Positions 22,487-34,871 of a stretch of 64,000 nt of DNA are shown here, one piece after another. The stretch is from Mortierella sp. BCC40632 (lineage: Eukaryota; Mortierellomycota; Mortierellomycetes; Mortierellales; Mortierellaceae). The notes beneath the pieces are model-generated. The model was not told where the DNA came from. It ran no database searches and worked only from the letters and a program-made list of their open reading frames with translations. The number at the start of each line of letters is the position of its first letter. Position 1 is the first letter of the stretch. Where the stretch lies: the NCBI GenBank assembly GCA_011634665.1, contig WAEK01000007.1:642001-706000 (forward strand), given 5' to 3'. The translations under genes were made by a program, and so were the position numbers.

Positions 22487-25407
22487 CTACAACAAAGTGA
22501 CGACCCCAAGGTCATAGGCCACATAGTCCTCCTTGTTCTGACCAGTGGTAAGCTTCTTCTGTGCAGAAACCACAATCCGGTACGATCCATCCTTCAGCAT
22601 AGTTGACTGAATCAACGTTTTGTCCTTAGCAAATGCTGCCAGATCTGTTGTCGCATCGATTGGGTAGATCTCTCCGGCCCAAGGATACTTTTCCACGTCT
22701 AGTCGATCATTGTCATCCAGGTTTGCGCTGCGACCCATTTCAGTCATGATAGGACCCTTTGGACCCTTGAGAATACCAAGAGGCCCAGTTGTATCGTTTG
22801 CATTGTAGACAGCGACTCGAACCATTGGAGAATGAGAGCCAAGACGAAGGGCAACAAAGATCACTTCTGTCTCACGAGTAAAGACAGGACGACCTTTGGA
22901 GTCGACCTTGAGATCGATTTCCTCCTCACTCGTTATATTGAAGTTGGCCAAGCGTGGGTACTTCGCATCCGTATCAAAGATCGGTACTTCGGCTGCAAGA
23001 CCACGCATGCCTGTGTATGGGACATGGACAACTACACCGTTCGGGTCTGTGGTAGGGGTGGCAACGATGAATCCTGAGTAAAGTGGGAACTGTGCTGGAT
23101 TCGCTCCAGTGGGTTCTTCAAATGTGAGTTCGATGTTGACCGATTGACCAGGGTTCACTCGAACGAGACCAGAGCCTTGGAATGTCACCTTGGCTGCATG
23201 TCGCTCGATCAAAGGAGTCTCGAGTGGGAATGTGCTACCATTTGGATAAGAGTTGAGGGTCTCGGCTGGGCGATGAGAGAGCTTGTATGTCTCATCTTTT
23301 TTACCAGAGTTGGTCAGGACAATCGTGACCTTGGATCTGAAGTGTGCACTGTCCAACAGATCGATGTGGTCAGGTGTAATGGTTGTGGTGGTCATCACAG
23401 CTCTCAAGGCATTGATTAGACCTGCTCCTTGTTTAACTGCAGAGACGGGCCTGGATTGAGAACCTGGTTGAGCATAGATTGTGGCCGTGTTCTTGAAGAT
23501 CTGACGGATGTTGAGACTCGAGATCTTGGTATAGTTCTTACTCTGGAGATAGAGAGCGTATGAACCCGCAATGTAAGGCGAAGCCATCGAAGTACCTGAT
23601 CCGACTGAGTATCCTCCTTTAGCCAAAAGGTCGGTTGAAAGGATATTTCCTCCAGGAGCACCAAGATCAGGTTTGGATCGAAGATCACCATCCAGACCGT
23701 AGGAGGACATGAGGGCTGGAGCACCGCTGCTAGGAGACAGGAACGGATCCTCCTTAGTACTCCAGACGATTGGGGTCTTGGTAATGGTAGCCAGATTGTT
23801 GTTGGCAGTGATTTCTTTGATCGAACTCATACGGATCATGCCCACTTGGAAAGTACCGTTCGAGGCAAGGGCCTCATTGTAATTAATATCTTCAGATTCG
23901 ATGGGGAAGAAGATCGCAGCAGCACCATGGGAGACAGCAAGGGGTTTGAGTTGTTTCAGTGGGCACTCGGTCTGGTTATAGTTGCTCACAATCACCAGAT
24001 TGGCTTCCTTGTGACCCTTGAGGCCAGCATATGCGGTCTCATCACATCCACTCATAAGCTGTCCTTTGCCATCGAGCAGAGGGTACAAGTAGGTGGGACC
24101 CTGGAACTGAAGAGGGGGCTTGGGGACATCTGAGATCAAGTAAGGGTATTTCTTGCCGCCAATACCAAACGAAGGGTAATAGATATAAACATTATTGAAT
24201 GAAGCGGCAGAGAGGGCATTGTCACTTAGACCTGCGTCGGCAACCGTCCAGACACCTTCTCCACCGCTATTACCAGCAGCACCGACAATGAGAAATCCTT
24301 TGAGAGCTGCCTCTTCTACTGCAATTGCGAGAGGGCTCGTCTTGAATGCGGAAGGCGATCCAAGGGATAGATTGATTATCTATAACAGAAAGAGGAGGTG
24401 GAAGGGGTGATTAGATGAGGATCAAGAGCTAGCTGGTTTTTTTTTTTTTTTTTTTTTTAATATAAAAAAAAGGTTTATAAACTTACGTCCATCTTGTCCT
24501 CAACAGCTCTTTGGAGACCCGCTAGGATGACACTGTCGCCTGATTTACCATTGCAACCAAAGACTCGATAAGCGCCCAACGTTACCTCAGAAGCAACGCC
24601 TACAAATGGCCGTGGGGGATGTGGTCCAGCCCCCTTAGGCAAGTTACGAGCATCAGCTCCAGCAATTCCTGCGACATGGGTTCCATGTCCATCACAGTCC
24701 ATTGGGTCTGAATCTTCCTGAGGAGTGTTCCCACCTGTGTAGGCGTCTCCTGCAAAATCATAACCATATGCCACTCGGCATGGAGTACCATCTGGAGAGG
24801 TTCCGAAACAACCCTCGGTGGCACCAGGGAGAGCAAAGGCTGGGTGTTTGTAATCAATGCCCGAGTCGACAATGCCGACCTTGATCCCTTTGCCGGTGAG
24901 CTTGTACTTTTCCTGAAGGACATTGACACCAGTCATGTGGTGGAGAGTGTATGAGGCTGCATCAGGGTTGCCATCTTGAGGTGGAAGAGCACGTCGTCTT
25001 CTCTCCTGGGAGTGAACTACAGCCGAGTCCGCTGAGGCAACTGAGGCGACTGAGGGAGCAACAGGGCTGACAGTAGTACCTCGTTTATGAAGCGTGGTAG
25101 GCCAGACATTCTTGATTCCTGGAATCTGAGCCAACATAGGACCATCGTGATCGGACAAGAGTCGGATAGCTGTTCCATGGAAGATGGCGGTGTAGTCGTG
25201 TTGAACTTCATATTGGACATTGTGTGCACGAAGGAAATCATGAGCCTTGTCATGAGCGAGATGAGATTCGAACTGGAGGATGTAATTGCCATCAATGGTC
25301 TTGGCCGAAGGGGTATTTGGATCACTGTGACCACGAGGATGGTGGTAGTTACCAGCTGTAACCAGTGATGCGACGAACGCGAGTCCAAATAGGCGACCCC
25401 AAATCAT
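22487..25407 (-). CDS. S6: subtilisin-like secreted serine protease, intact, 937 aa
   Basis: Exon 1 is 25407-24487 (307 codons) and exon 2 is 24379-22487 (630 codons plus stop). The 107-bp phase-0 intron (GTAAGT..TATAG) contains a long poly-A/T tract (about 24,436-24,474). Signal peptide MIWGRLFGLAFVASLVTAG, I9 propeptide, polybasic QERRRRAL, triad D181/H241/S571. The segment before the His differs from S3/S5 (DAYTGGNTPQEDSDP instead of GDNSTDPNRPTEDADP) and matches S10. The stretch before the Ser motif is also distinct (STDLLAKGGYSVGSGTSMAS). The C-terminus (ILKGPKGPIMTEMGR, WAGEIYPIDATTDL) is shared with S10. The mosaic pattern suggests recombination among copies. All active-site residues are present. 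Confidence 0.92.
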
Positions 25408-27703
25408 TTTTTCTCAGTTTCTTACTCGATGATTAACAAGGAAGATATGATAGAGAGAAATGGAAAAGAGAATGGGTCTGAAGAGTTCTCTTATAAGCGA
25501 GAGAGGGAGAGAGAGAGAGAGAGAGAGGGAGAAGATTTAGATTAAGAAAGCTGTCGTAGAGGATGGAGATCGATAGATACATGGACTAGGAGGATTGTGT
25601 CGCCTTTTTATGCAAGGGTTCCTCTCCGCAAAACAGCTCACGGGAATCGCATTTGGCATCAAGTAGGCGCTAGTGGCGCCAAGAATCAATACACATCCAG
25701 TACACAGGATTACACTTTATGGATGAGAGTTATAGTGCGATGCTTCGTGGCGTAGTCTCTTTTTGTTCTCCTTGTGGAGTGGGCTGTGGGGGATAACAGA
25801 AAGGAAGAGATGAACAGCAAAGCCTCATGCGGACTAAATCTTAGATTTACAACAATCGTTCGTGAGAGTGAAGGAGAGAATTTATTGGATAGCCGTTAGA
25901 TACTTCATCCAATTTCGGCGCATGAGTACAATGTGGTTAAATCCGTTAACCGTGTTCCCCCTCTTAGCGCCCATTTCTATCTTACGAAATAGAAGCATTT
26001 CGTCTCAACTTTCTTCCACACCTCAAAGGCTGGGTATAAAAAAAATACACGCGCACACAAAAGGAGGGGATACAGTAAAAGTAAAAGATGCAGAGAAATT
26101 GAGAGAGGCAATTGGTCATGGCGAAGAATGTGATATGCGCACAAGCAGAGAGAAAACATAGCAAGTATTCTTCGCCAAAAGAGAAAGACGGTTCCTAGCT
26201 GCCTGTGCCAGTCAGTAGCCAGAGGGGACAGGAGAGCAATCCTGCCTCTACGGTTCTCATAACGGTTCATATCACAATCAGCTGTCCACAAGTGCGGCCA
26301 TGGAAGAGTAAGAGTATATGCTCCTCAGTGTGGACCCAGATTCGCCCACAGAAGGCGAGAGTAGGTGCCAGATGCTCCAACGAGTGAGGGGTGAAGGGAT
26401 GGCCCTACTGCTCTTGGCCTCCTGTCCACAGTACTTACGCCGAGTTTCGGCAGTCGTCGTAACCTTGGTATTTGCCAAAGGACGCTAACAATCAGAGTGA
26501 CTTATTGGAGGTACATATTATCTGTTAATGGTAAAAAAGCCTTTCAGATGAAACCAAGGGAAAAAAAATACAGGTACGATAAACTACTATGCTTTTGCCT
26601 ATAATGGTTAGACAGGACCACTTGGTGGAGATTTGTAATGAACCAAGAAGTGGCTTTTACAAGGTGTGCTACAAGGAAACGACACAAAATGATAGTATGA
26701 AAACTGAGTTGGCTTGGATTCTTGAGTACCAGCGCATTTTTTTTCTCTTTTTTTTTTTTTTGCCAGCGAAGCATTCTTAGATTTTCCCAGCATTCCCTGC
26801 AACTCCTGTGAACTGGTACTATTAGCAATATTTATGTTCCGGAACTACAAGTAACGGGTATGTACTAGTAAATCCTGTCAAGTGATTTGTAGAGTATGTT
26901 GCTCACATATGGCTAGATCTTTGCCCGATAAACCATGGGGATCTATTCTTGTCAAAGGCGGTCGTCCGTTGTAGTCGCCCTGGGATCAGTGTTGAGTGGC
27001 TGTTGTAAGAGAGCAGTATCACGTGAAACTGCACTGAGCAACATTGACATTAGATAATAGCATTGACCACCTGCAGAACATAGGGAGCAGAAGAGCGTAT
27101 CCAGAGTCCCTGCAGCCGAGGGTGCAGCACTGTCACCTTCTCACCAACGTTCATCTCTTCCATCTTATCTATTGAATTTCGATCTCCACCAGGACATCCT
27201 TCCTAGGACATCCCCTCTGGAACACCCATTCTAGGCAAGTTCAAATTACACCACACGCTCTACTGCACTAATACGAGTGCCACATCTATGTGGATATCGA
27301 GCCCTTGACTATTGTCTCCTTGAGTCCTTGCGTCTTTCCTATTTGCCTTTCTCCTCCTGCCTCTTTCTCAGTCCTCAGTCAAGAAGGTGTGATGCTGGCG
27401 CGATAGGAGAGATTCGGTCTCATGATCTGAGCTACCCACGATTATGCATGTCCGAGAATACAAAGAAAGAAACAACAACATCGATGAGACAGAAGCATGG
27501 AAGAAGCAAGTTCAAACAGAAATGTTTGAGATATCAATATCAGACATAACGATAGCTGCCTTTTTTATCTTCTTTATACAACCAGCCAGAAGACTTGGAC
27601 CAAATAGGTCTTTTCTTCTCTTCTGTTCTTTAGATTACCTAAACAAGAAGTAGGAAATGAGCATTCTGGAAGGGAAAAGAGAAAACAATAAGAATATCTA
27701 TGT
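25408..27703. repeat. S6 upstream region and spacer type X (fourth copy)
   Basis: 2.3 kb with no intact gene. It has GA-rich DNA (25,498-25,530), X landmarks at 25.9-26.9 kb (GTACAATGTGGTTAAATCCG, then relic ORF pieces), poly-T (about 26,747-26,760), a TATCGAGCCC..TTGTCTCCTTG segment, and the GAGATTCGGTCTCATGATCTG segment at about 27,408 near the S7 3' end. Confidence 0.6.
25599..25627 (-). promoter_or_regulatory. Conserved core promoter block of S6
   Basis: Minus strand GAGGAACCCTTGCATAAAAA then GGCGACA, about 190-220 bases before the ATG. The core reads CATAAAAAGG, closer to a standard TATA box than in the other copies. Confidence 0.6.
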
Positions 27704-30405
27704 CTACAGCAAAGTGACAACCCCAAGGTCATAGGTCACAAAATCACTCTTTTTCCGACCCGTGGTCAGTTTCTTCTGTGCAGAAATCTTAATCCGATAC
27801 GATCCAGCCTCCAACTTGGTTGGCTTCATCGTCGTATTGCTCTTCCCATTTTTCTTGATATCCTTTACCACATCCATCGGATAAATATCTCCACTCCAAG
27901 AAAATGTTCTCGCGTCTAGTTGACTATTCGGACCCAGGTTCTTGCTGCGGCCCATTCCAGTCATGAGAGGCCCCCCTTTAGTGCCGAGGATACCCAGAGG
28001 CTTCTTCTTACCATTTGCATTGTAGACAGTCGCTTGAACCATGGGAGAGTGAGAACCAAGACGAAGTGCAACAACGATACATCCTGTCTGGCGATCAACG
28101 ACGGGACGTCCTTTGGAGTCGACCTTGAGCTCCATTTCCTCGCCATTAGTTATGTTGAAGTTGGCCAAGCGTGGGTACTTCGCATCCGTATCAAAGATCG
28201 GTACTTCGGCTGCAAGACCACGCATGCCTGTGTATGGGACATGGACAGCCACGCCCTTCCGGTTCCTGGTAGGGGTAGCAATGATGAATCCTGAGTAAAG
28301 TGGGAACTGAGCTGGGTTTGCTCCAGCGGGTTCCTTAAATCTGAGCTTGATTTTGACCGATTGACCAGGGTTCACTCGAACGAGACCTGAGCCTTGGAAT
28401 GTCACTTTGGCTTGCATGTCGCTCGATCAAAGGAGTCCCAAGTGGGAATGTGTTGCCATTTGGATAAGAGTTGAGGGTCTCGGCTGGGCGATGAGAGAGC
28501 TTGTATGTCTCATCTTTTTTACCAGAGTTGGTCAGGACAATCGTGACCTTGGATCTGAAGTGTGCACTGTCCAACAGATCGATGTGGTCAGGTGTAATGG
28601 TTGTGGTGGTCATCACAGCTCTCAAGGCATTGATTAGACCTGCTCCTTGTTTAACTGCAGAGACGGGCCTGGATTGAGAACCTGGTTGAGCATAGATTGT
28701 GGCCGTGTTCTTGAAGATCTGACGGATGTTGAGACTCGAGATCTTGGTATAGTTCTTACTCTGGAGATAGAGAGCGTATGAACCCGCAATGTAAGGCGAA
28801 GCCATCGAAGTACCTGAGATGGCCTTGTATGCACTCTTAGCCAAAGGCCAAGTTGAAAGGATGTTTCCTCCAGGAGCACCAAGATCAGGTTTGGATCGAA
28901 GATCACCATCCAGACCGTGGGAGGACATGAGGGCTGGAGCACCACTGTTAGGAGACAGGAATGGAACCTCCTTAGTACTCCAGATGATTGGGGCCTTGAC
29001 GGTGGTGGCTAATTTGTTGTTGATCGAACTCATACGGACCGTGCCGACAGGGAGAGTATCATTCGAGGCCAGCTCTTCATCGTACTCAATATCATCAAAA
29101 TCGAGGGAGAGGAAGATCGCAGCAGCACCATGGGAGACAGCAAGGGGTTTGAGTTGTTTCAATGGGTGCATGGCCAGGTCAAGGCTGCTTACGGTGAATA
29201 GACCGGCTTTCTTACGGTCCTTGAGGTTCAAAATTCGAGGCTTCTTCACAACCACTGTATTCAGAAGCTGGCCCCTGTCGTCGACCAAGTCAACCAAGGG
29301 GTACAAGTAGGCGAATGTCATGACATTGGAGAGTCAAGGGAACATCTGAGAGAAATGTCACCATGCCCCCCTTCTGCTGCATGCGCTATCAGAACAGGAC
29401 TCTACTTGAAGAAAGAGAAGAGATGGATGAGGGGATCAAACCATCAAGGAGTCAGGAATGCGTAAAAGGAAGACTTTGCTCCTTCTTGTCTTCAATTGTT
29501 CTGTGGAGACCCTGCTAAGATGGTGGCATCGCTGTTCACACCGCCTTTGCATCCAAAAACTCCATGAGCACCAAAAGTCACTTCCGGAGCCACTCTCACA
29601 TGCGGTCATGGAGGATGAGCTCCCTAGGCATGCTATGAGCATCAACTCCAACAATCCCTGCAACATGAGTTTCATGTACATTACAGTTCATTAGATCCGC
29701 ATCTTTTGTTGAGCAGTTCGGATTGGTAGAGTTTGCCACCTCCTACCAAATCATAACAGTCGCAACTCGGCATGGGGTGCCGTCTGGGGAGACCCCAAAG
29801 CGGCCTTTGGTAGCTCCTGGAAGAACAGAGGCTGAGTGGTTGTAATCAATACCTGCACCAACAATATCATCTTTAACGCCTTTGCCTGTGAGCCCCCACT
29901 TGTCTTGAGGGATATTGACCCTGGTCATATGGTGAAGAGTATGCGAGGCAGCAACTTGGTTGCCATCTTGAGGTGGGGAATCACATCGTTTCTTTTTGAG
30001 TGTGTGCCGCGACTGAACCAGCTGTAGCTGAGCCAACTGAGACTACTGAGGGAGCAACGGAGTTGGCGATGGAAGGCCGTTAATGAAGCGTGGCAGGGCC
30101 AGCACTCTTGATACCAGGGATCTGAGCCGCCGAAAAGGACCATCGTGATCGAACAAGAGTCATATGGCTGCACCATGGAAGATGGCAGTGTAGTCGTGTC
30201 GAACTTTGTATTGGACATTGTTTGCACGAAGGAAATCATGAGCCTTATTATGAGTGAGATGAGATTCGAACTGGAGGATGTAATTGCTATCGATGGTCTT
30301 GGCTGAAGGGATGTTTGGATCACTGTAGCTATGAAGATGGTGGTATGTACCGACTGAAACCAATGACACGATGAACGCGAGTTCGTGAAGGCGACCCCAA
30401 ATTTT
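27704..30405 (-). pseudogene. S7: dead subtilisin-like protease copy
   Basis: The C-terminal half (27,704 to about 29,320) is well preserved and keeps SGTSMASPY, but it has a one-base insertion at about 28,411 (GGCTTGCATG for GGCTGCATG) that breaks the frame. The PA-like part is shortened (NKLATTV directly after MSSIN). The region between PA and exon 1, including the oxyanion Asn, is deleted at about 29,330-29,420. The head (to 30,405) has no start codon, several frameshifts and a changed His motif. The head is nearly identical to that of S8 and related to S4. Confidence 0.88.
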
Positions 30406-31086
30406 TTGTCTCTGTTTCTTTTTTAATTGATGGTTAACAAGGAGGATATGATAGAGAGGATGTGAGAGTTGGTCTCACAAGCTACTGGAAGTGAGAGAAT
30501 TGAGAGAAGTGAGAATGGATTTGAGTGAGAGGAGGCAGCTGTTGAGAATCAGGACGAAGATTGACCGGTCGATGGACGAGGGTGGTTTGTTGTCCTTTTA
30601 TTCCAGAATTTCTCTTTATTAATGGTTCAGAGGAATTGTGGTCGACATCAAGTGGATGGTGGTGTCCAAGGCTTTTGCGTTCGCACACATCCATAGGAAA
30701 GTGCTTCACAGATGAGAACAACAAGATGTTGCTTTGAGATGTACTCTACCCTTGGCCTTTTCATAGGTTGCAGGGTGTAGGAAGAACAGATAGGAAAGAG
30801 ACGAGGGGTAGTGGACGAAACTCCAGATACATAAAAGTGAAAAAAAAAAAAAAAGTGTCGAGGGGAGAGTTCAGTCTATTTTGCCAGCTTAGGGTTAATA
30901 TTCTTGGAGAGATAAGGACTGAGTAGTTCAAGGTACACGCACCTTTCTAATGTATCTATATTTTGTGGATTCACTCAAGAAGACACGAGTCTTCGTTTGA
31001 GGAGACCAAGAGTCGTGACAAGAAATATCGCGGCTGTTGAAGCAAAAAGACCTTGGAGAATCCCTCACTGAGTGTTTACTGTACCC

Positions 31087-31458
31087 ATGGCCACTCTGTC
31101 TTTAGCAAATGTCGAGAAATATTCAGTGCAGCGCTTGTTTTCAATAAGCAAAAACTCCTATCATGCGGCATATTGGACACAAATAGTGAAGTCAATGGAC
31201 CTTGGCTGCCACTACATTGGGGGTGATTTCGAGTTTTGTGTGAGTGCTGGACCGACAAGGTCAGAATCAGGGGCTATATTAGGGTCTGTATCTCGAGCTA
31301 TTTTGGTCACCAATAGTTCGCCTCTAACTATGATTCTGTCGTCCTCACCTTACAGGACAAATGTGAACTCAAGTGAAGGAGGAAGCAGTGGTACAAATAC
31401 AAGCAACATGGGTAGGAAGGCAACAGGATCAGGAGTGTCACCCAACATGGGCCGCTAA
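31087..31458 (+). CDS. Small ORF of spacer Y, second well-preserved copy, unknown function
   Basis: 123 codons from MATLSLANVEKYSVQRLFSI to SGVSPNMGR-stop, colinear with the ORF at 17,679-18,050 and the same length. Its stop TAA overlaps the ATG of the next ORF (TAATG). No domain is recognised. Whether it is translated is unknown; the 4.46-kb duplicate at 35.5 kb has lost one G and so its frame. Confidence 0.33.
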   Translation: MATLSLANVEKYSVQRLFSISKNSYHAAYWTQIVKSMDLGCHYIGGDFEFCVSAGPTRSESGAILGSVSRAILVTNSSPLTMILSSSPYRTNVNSSEGGSSGTNTSNMGRKATGSGVSPNMGR

Positions 31459-31703
31459 TGACCTCAACGGATCCAGCGAATCCTAGCCGACTAAGCATGA
31501 GTAGCCACCGATATGATATTGATCAAGAGCATCCAGACCCACAAGATGGTGAAAGAGATCATTTTGCAGTGTCAGCGACAGTTGAAGATCAAGAACGACA
31601 ACGGCAACGACAGCTGACACGGAGAAGAGGAGAAGCAGGGGAAATCAATAGAACGATGTCGTCGACTTCTACCTGGCATGGACTTCCTGTTGAAGAAGTG
31701 TAA
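31458..31703 (+). CDS. Second small ORF of spacer Y, unknown function
   Basis: 81 codons, MTSTDPANPSRLSMSSHRYD to LPVEEV-stop. Polar and charged, with a DQERQRQRQLTRRRGEAGE stretch that could form a basic helix. It overlaps the preceding ORF by one base. The equivalent near 18.05 kb carries a 5-bp insertion and is broken. It may be the continuation of the first ORF in an ancestral gene, shifted by one frame. Confidence 0.3.
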   Translation: MTSTDPANPSRLSMSSHRYDIDQEHPDPQDGERDHFAVSATVEDQERQRQRQLTRRRGEAGEINRTMSSTSTWHGLPVEEV

Positions 31704-31952
31704 AGAGATCTCTTTTTTCCCATAGCAGTCTACTCTCTTTTCTGTATCAGTTTGTCATGCTCTACGTTTTTCGACGTGCTCTTTAGCTCTTCATTTAGTA
31801 TACCAGGTTTTCCAAACAAAAGCAAAAAAAAGTGAAAAAAAAAAAGAGTTGTTTGGGGAAAGCTGGCAGAATGATTGCCTTCTCTATTTTCTCTATTTCT
31901 AACAAAAAAGACTACAACATTTATCGATCTAGATTAAAAAGAGGAGGAGCAT

Positions 31953-34871
31953 CTAGAGCAACGTGACCACCCCGAGATCATAGGTCACAAAATCCTTCTT
32001 TTTCCGACCCGTGGTCAGTTTCTTCTGCGCAGAAACCTTAATCCGATACGATCCTGCCTCCAACATGGTTGGCTTGATAGTCGAATTCCCTTTGAGAAAA
32101 TCATCCATGATTTTTCGCGTCCATGGGGAAAACAAGTCCGTTCCAAGGAAACTTGTTCGAGTTTGGTTGGCCATTCGGATCCCCGGTCCTTGACGCGACC
32201 CATTTCACCCACGAAAAGGAGACTCTTCACTACCGAGGAGACCCAGAGGCGTCTTCGTATCGTTGGCATTGTAGACAGTCGCTTGAACCATGGGAGAGTG
32301 AGAACCAAGACGAAGGGCGACAGTAATGTTTCCTGTCTGGCGGTCAAAGACAGGACGTCCTTTGGCGTCGATCTTGAGATCGATCTCCTTGCCACTCGTT
32401 GTATTGAAGTCTGCCAAACGTGGGTACTTCGCATCCGTATCAAAGATCGGTACTTCGGCTGCAAGACCACGCATGCCTGTGTATGGGACATGGACAGCCA
32501 CGCCCTTCCGGTTCCTGGTAGGGGTAGCAATGATGAATCCCTGAGTAAAGTGGGAACTGAGCTGGGTTTTGCTCCAGCGGGTTCCTTAAATCTGAGCTTG
32601 ATTTTGACCGATTGACCAGGGGTTCACTCGAACGAGACCAGAGCCTGGGAAGATCACTTTGGCTGCATGTCGCTCGATCAAAGGAGTCCCAAGTGGGGAA
32701 TGTGTTGCCATTTGGATAAGAGTTGAGGGTCTCGGCTGGGCGATGGGAGAGTCGGTACTTTTCAACTTTTTACCAGAGTTGGTCAGGACAATCGTGACCT
32801 TGGATCTGAAGTGTGCACTGTCCAACAGATCAATGTGGTCAGGTGTGATTGTGGTGGTGGTCATCATAGCTCTCAAGGTGTTGATCAGACCTGCTCCTTG
32901 TTTGACTGAAGAGACAGCCCTGGATCGAGAACCTGGTCGAGAATAGATTGTAGCTGTGTTCTTGAAGATCTGACGGATGTTGAGACTCGAGATCTTGGTA
33001 TAGTTCTTACTCTGGAGATAGAGAGCATATGAACCCGCAATATAAGGGTGTCGCCATCGAAGTACCCGAGGCTACCTTGTATCCTCCTTTAGCCAAAGGC
33101 CAAGTTGAAAGGATGTTTCCTCCAGGAGCACCGAGATCAGGTTTGGATCGAAGATCACCATCCAGACCGTGGGAGGACATGGGGGCTGGAGCACCACTGT
33201 CAGGAGACAGGAATGGCTCCTCCTTAGTACTCCAGACGATTGGGGCCTTGACAATGGTAGCTAATTTGTTGTTGGCAAGGATTTCTTTGAACTCATACGA
33301 ACCGTGCCGACAGGGAGAGTACTGTTCAAGGCAAGAAAATCTGCGTATTCAATGTCATCAAAATTGAGGGGGAGGAAGATCGCAGCAGCACCATGGGAGG
33401 CAGCAGGGGGGTCTCAGCTGTTCAAGTGGGCACTGGTCAAGGTTAAAGGTTGCTCACAAACACTAGATTGTCTTTCTTGCGATTTTTGAGGCCAGCATAG
33501 GTCTTATCACATCCACTCAGAAGTTGTCCCTTCTTGTCAACCAGAGGATACAAACCAGTGGGACCCTTGATTTTAAAAGTGTCATAAGAGCTTCTGAGAT
33601 CAAGTAAATTTCTTGCCGCCAATACCAAAGGAGGGGTAATAGGCATGACATTATTGAGAGGCAGGGAGAGGACATTGTCGCCTGACCCGTGTCAGAAACC
33701 ATCCCGATACCGTCTTCACCGTCATTGCCAGCAGCACCGACAACAGGGATCCTCTTGAGAGCTGCATCCTCCACTGCAATCGAGAAGGGTTCTTCTTGAA
33801 TGCAGAACCCATTCCAAGGGACAGATGGATGATCTGTTCCCGAAAAGAAACCATAGAAACGAAAATAATAGATAAGGGTTATGAATCCATTTAGAAAAAG
33901 GAAGACTTTGATAAAACTATCACTGAGTCAGTAATGTGTCTACATCCATCTTGTCTTCAACTGCTCTGTGGACACCCTGCTATGATGGCGGCAACATCCC
34001 TTGATTGTTGCATGCAAAAACTCGATAAGCACCAAAAGTCACTTCCGGAGCCACTCCCACAAACGGTCGTGGGGGAGGATGAGCTCCTAGGCAGAAGTTA
34101 CGAGCATCAGCTCCAACAATTCCTGCAACATGAGTTTCCATGTCCATTACAGTCCATTGGATCTGCACTCTTTTTGGGAGCAGTTCGGATTGGTAGAGTT
34201 TTGCCACCTCCTACCAAATCATAACAGTCGCAACTCGGCATGGGGTGCCGTCTGGGGAGACCCCAAAGCAACCTTTGGTAGCTCCTGGAAGAACAGAGGC
34301 TGAGTGGTTGTAATCAATACCTGCACCAACAATATCATCTTTAACGCCTTTGCCTGTGAACCCCCACTTGTCTTGAGGGATATTGACCCTGGTCATATGG
34401 TGAAGAGTATGCGAGGCAGCAACTTGGTTGCCATCTTGAGGTGGGGAATCACATCGTTTCTTTTTGAGTGTGTGCCGCGACTGAACCAGCTGTAGCTGAG
34501 CCAACTGAGACTACTGAGGGAGCAACGGAGTTGGCGATGGAAGGCCGTTAATGAAGCGTGGCAGGGCCAGCACTCTTGATACCAGGGATCTGAGCCGACA
34601 AAGGACCATCGTGATCGAACAAGAGTCATATGGCTGCACCATGGAAGATGGCAGTGTAGTCGTGTCGAACTTTGTATTGGACATTGTTTGCACGAAGGAA
34701 ATCATGAGCCTTATTATGAGTGAGATGAGATTCGAACTGGAGGATGTAATTGCTATCGATGGTCTTGGCTGAAGGGATGTTTGGATCACTGTAGCTATGA
34801 AGATGGTGGTATGTACCGACTGAAACCAATGACACGATGAACGCGAGTTCGTGAAGGCGACCCCAAATTTT
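31953..34871 (-). pseudogene. S8: frameshifted, chimeric subtilisin-like protease copy
   Basis: Exon 2 is almost the same as S9 but carries many one- to few-base indels, mostly in homopolymers: CCCCGG for CCCGG near 32,183, GAATCCCTGAG for GAATCCTGAG near 32,540, CAGGGGTTC near 32,620, GTGGGGAATG near 32,696, and TATAAGGGTGTCG near 33,047. The intron and exon 1 junction is damaged (about 33,930). From about 34,190 upwards the head switches to S7-type sequence, without a start codon. It is dead as written. The indel-only pattern may partly reflect sequencing error. Confidence 0.85.

Larger units (their letters stand above)
30406..31952. repeat. S7 upstream region and spacer type Y (third copy)
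   Basis: Contains the decayed S7 5' leader, two overlapping small plus-strand ORFs (31,087-31,458 and 31,458-31,703), and the S8 3' flank with poly-A rich AGCAAAA sequence (about 31,810-31,845). Nearly identical to 34,872-36,408. Confidence 0.7.
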
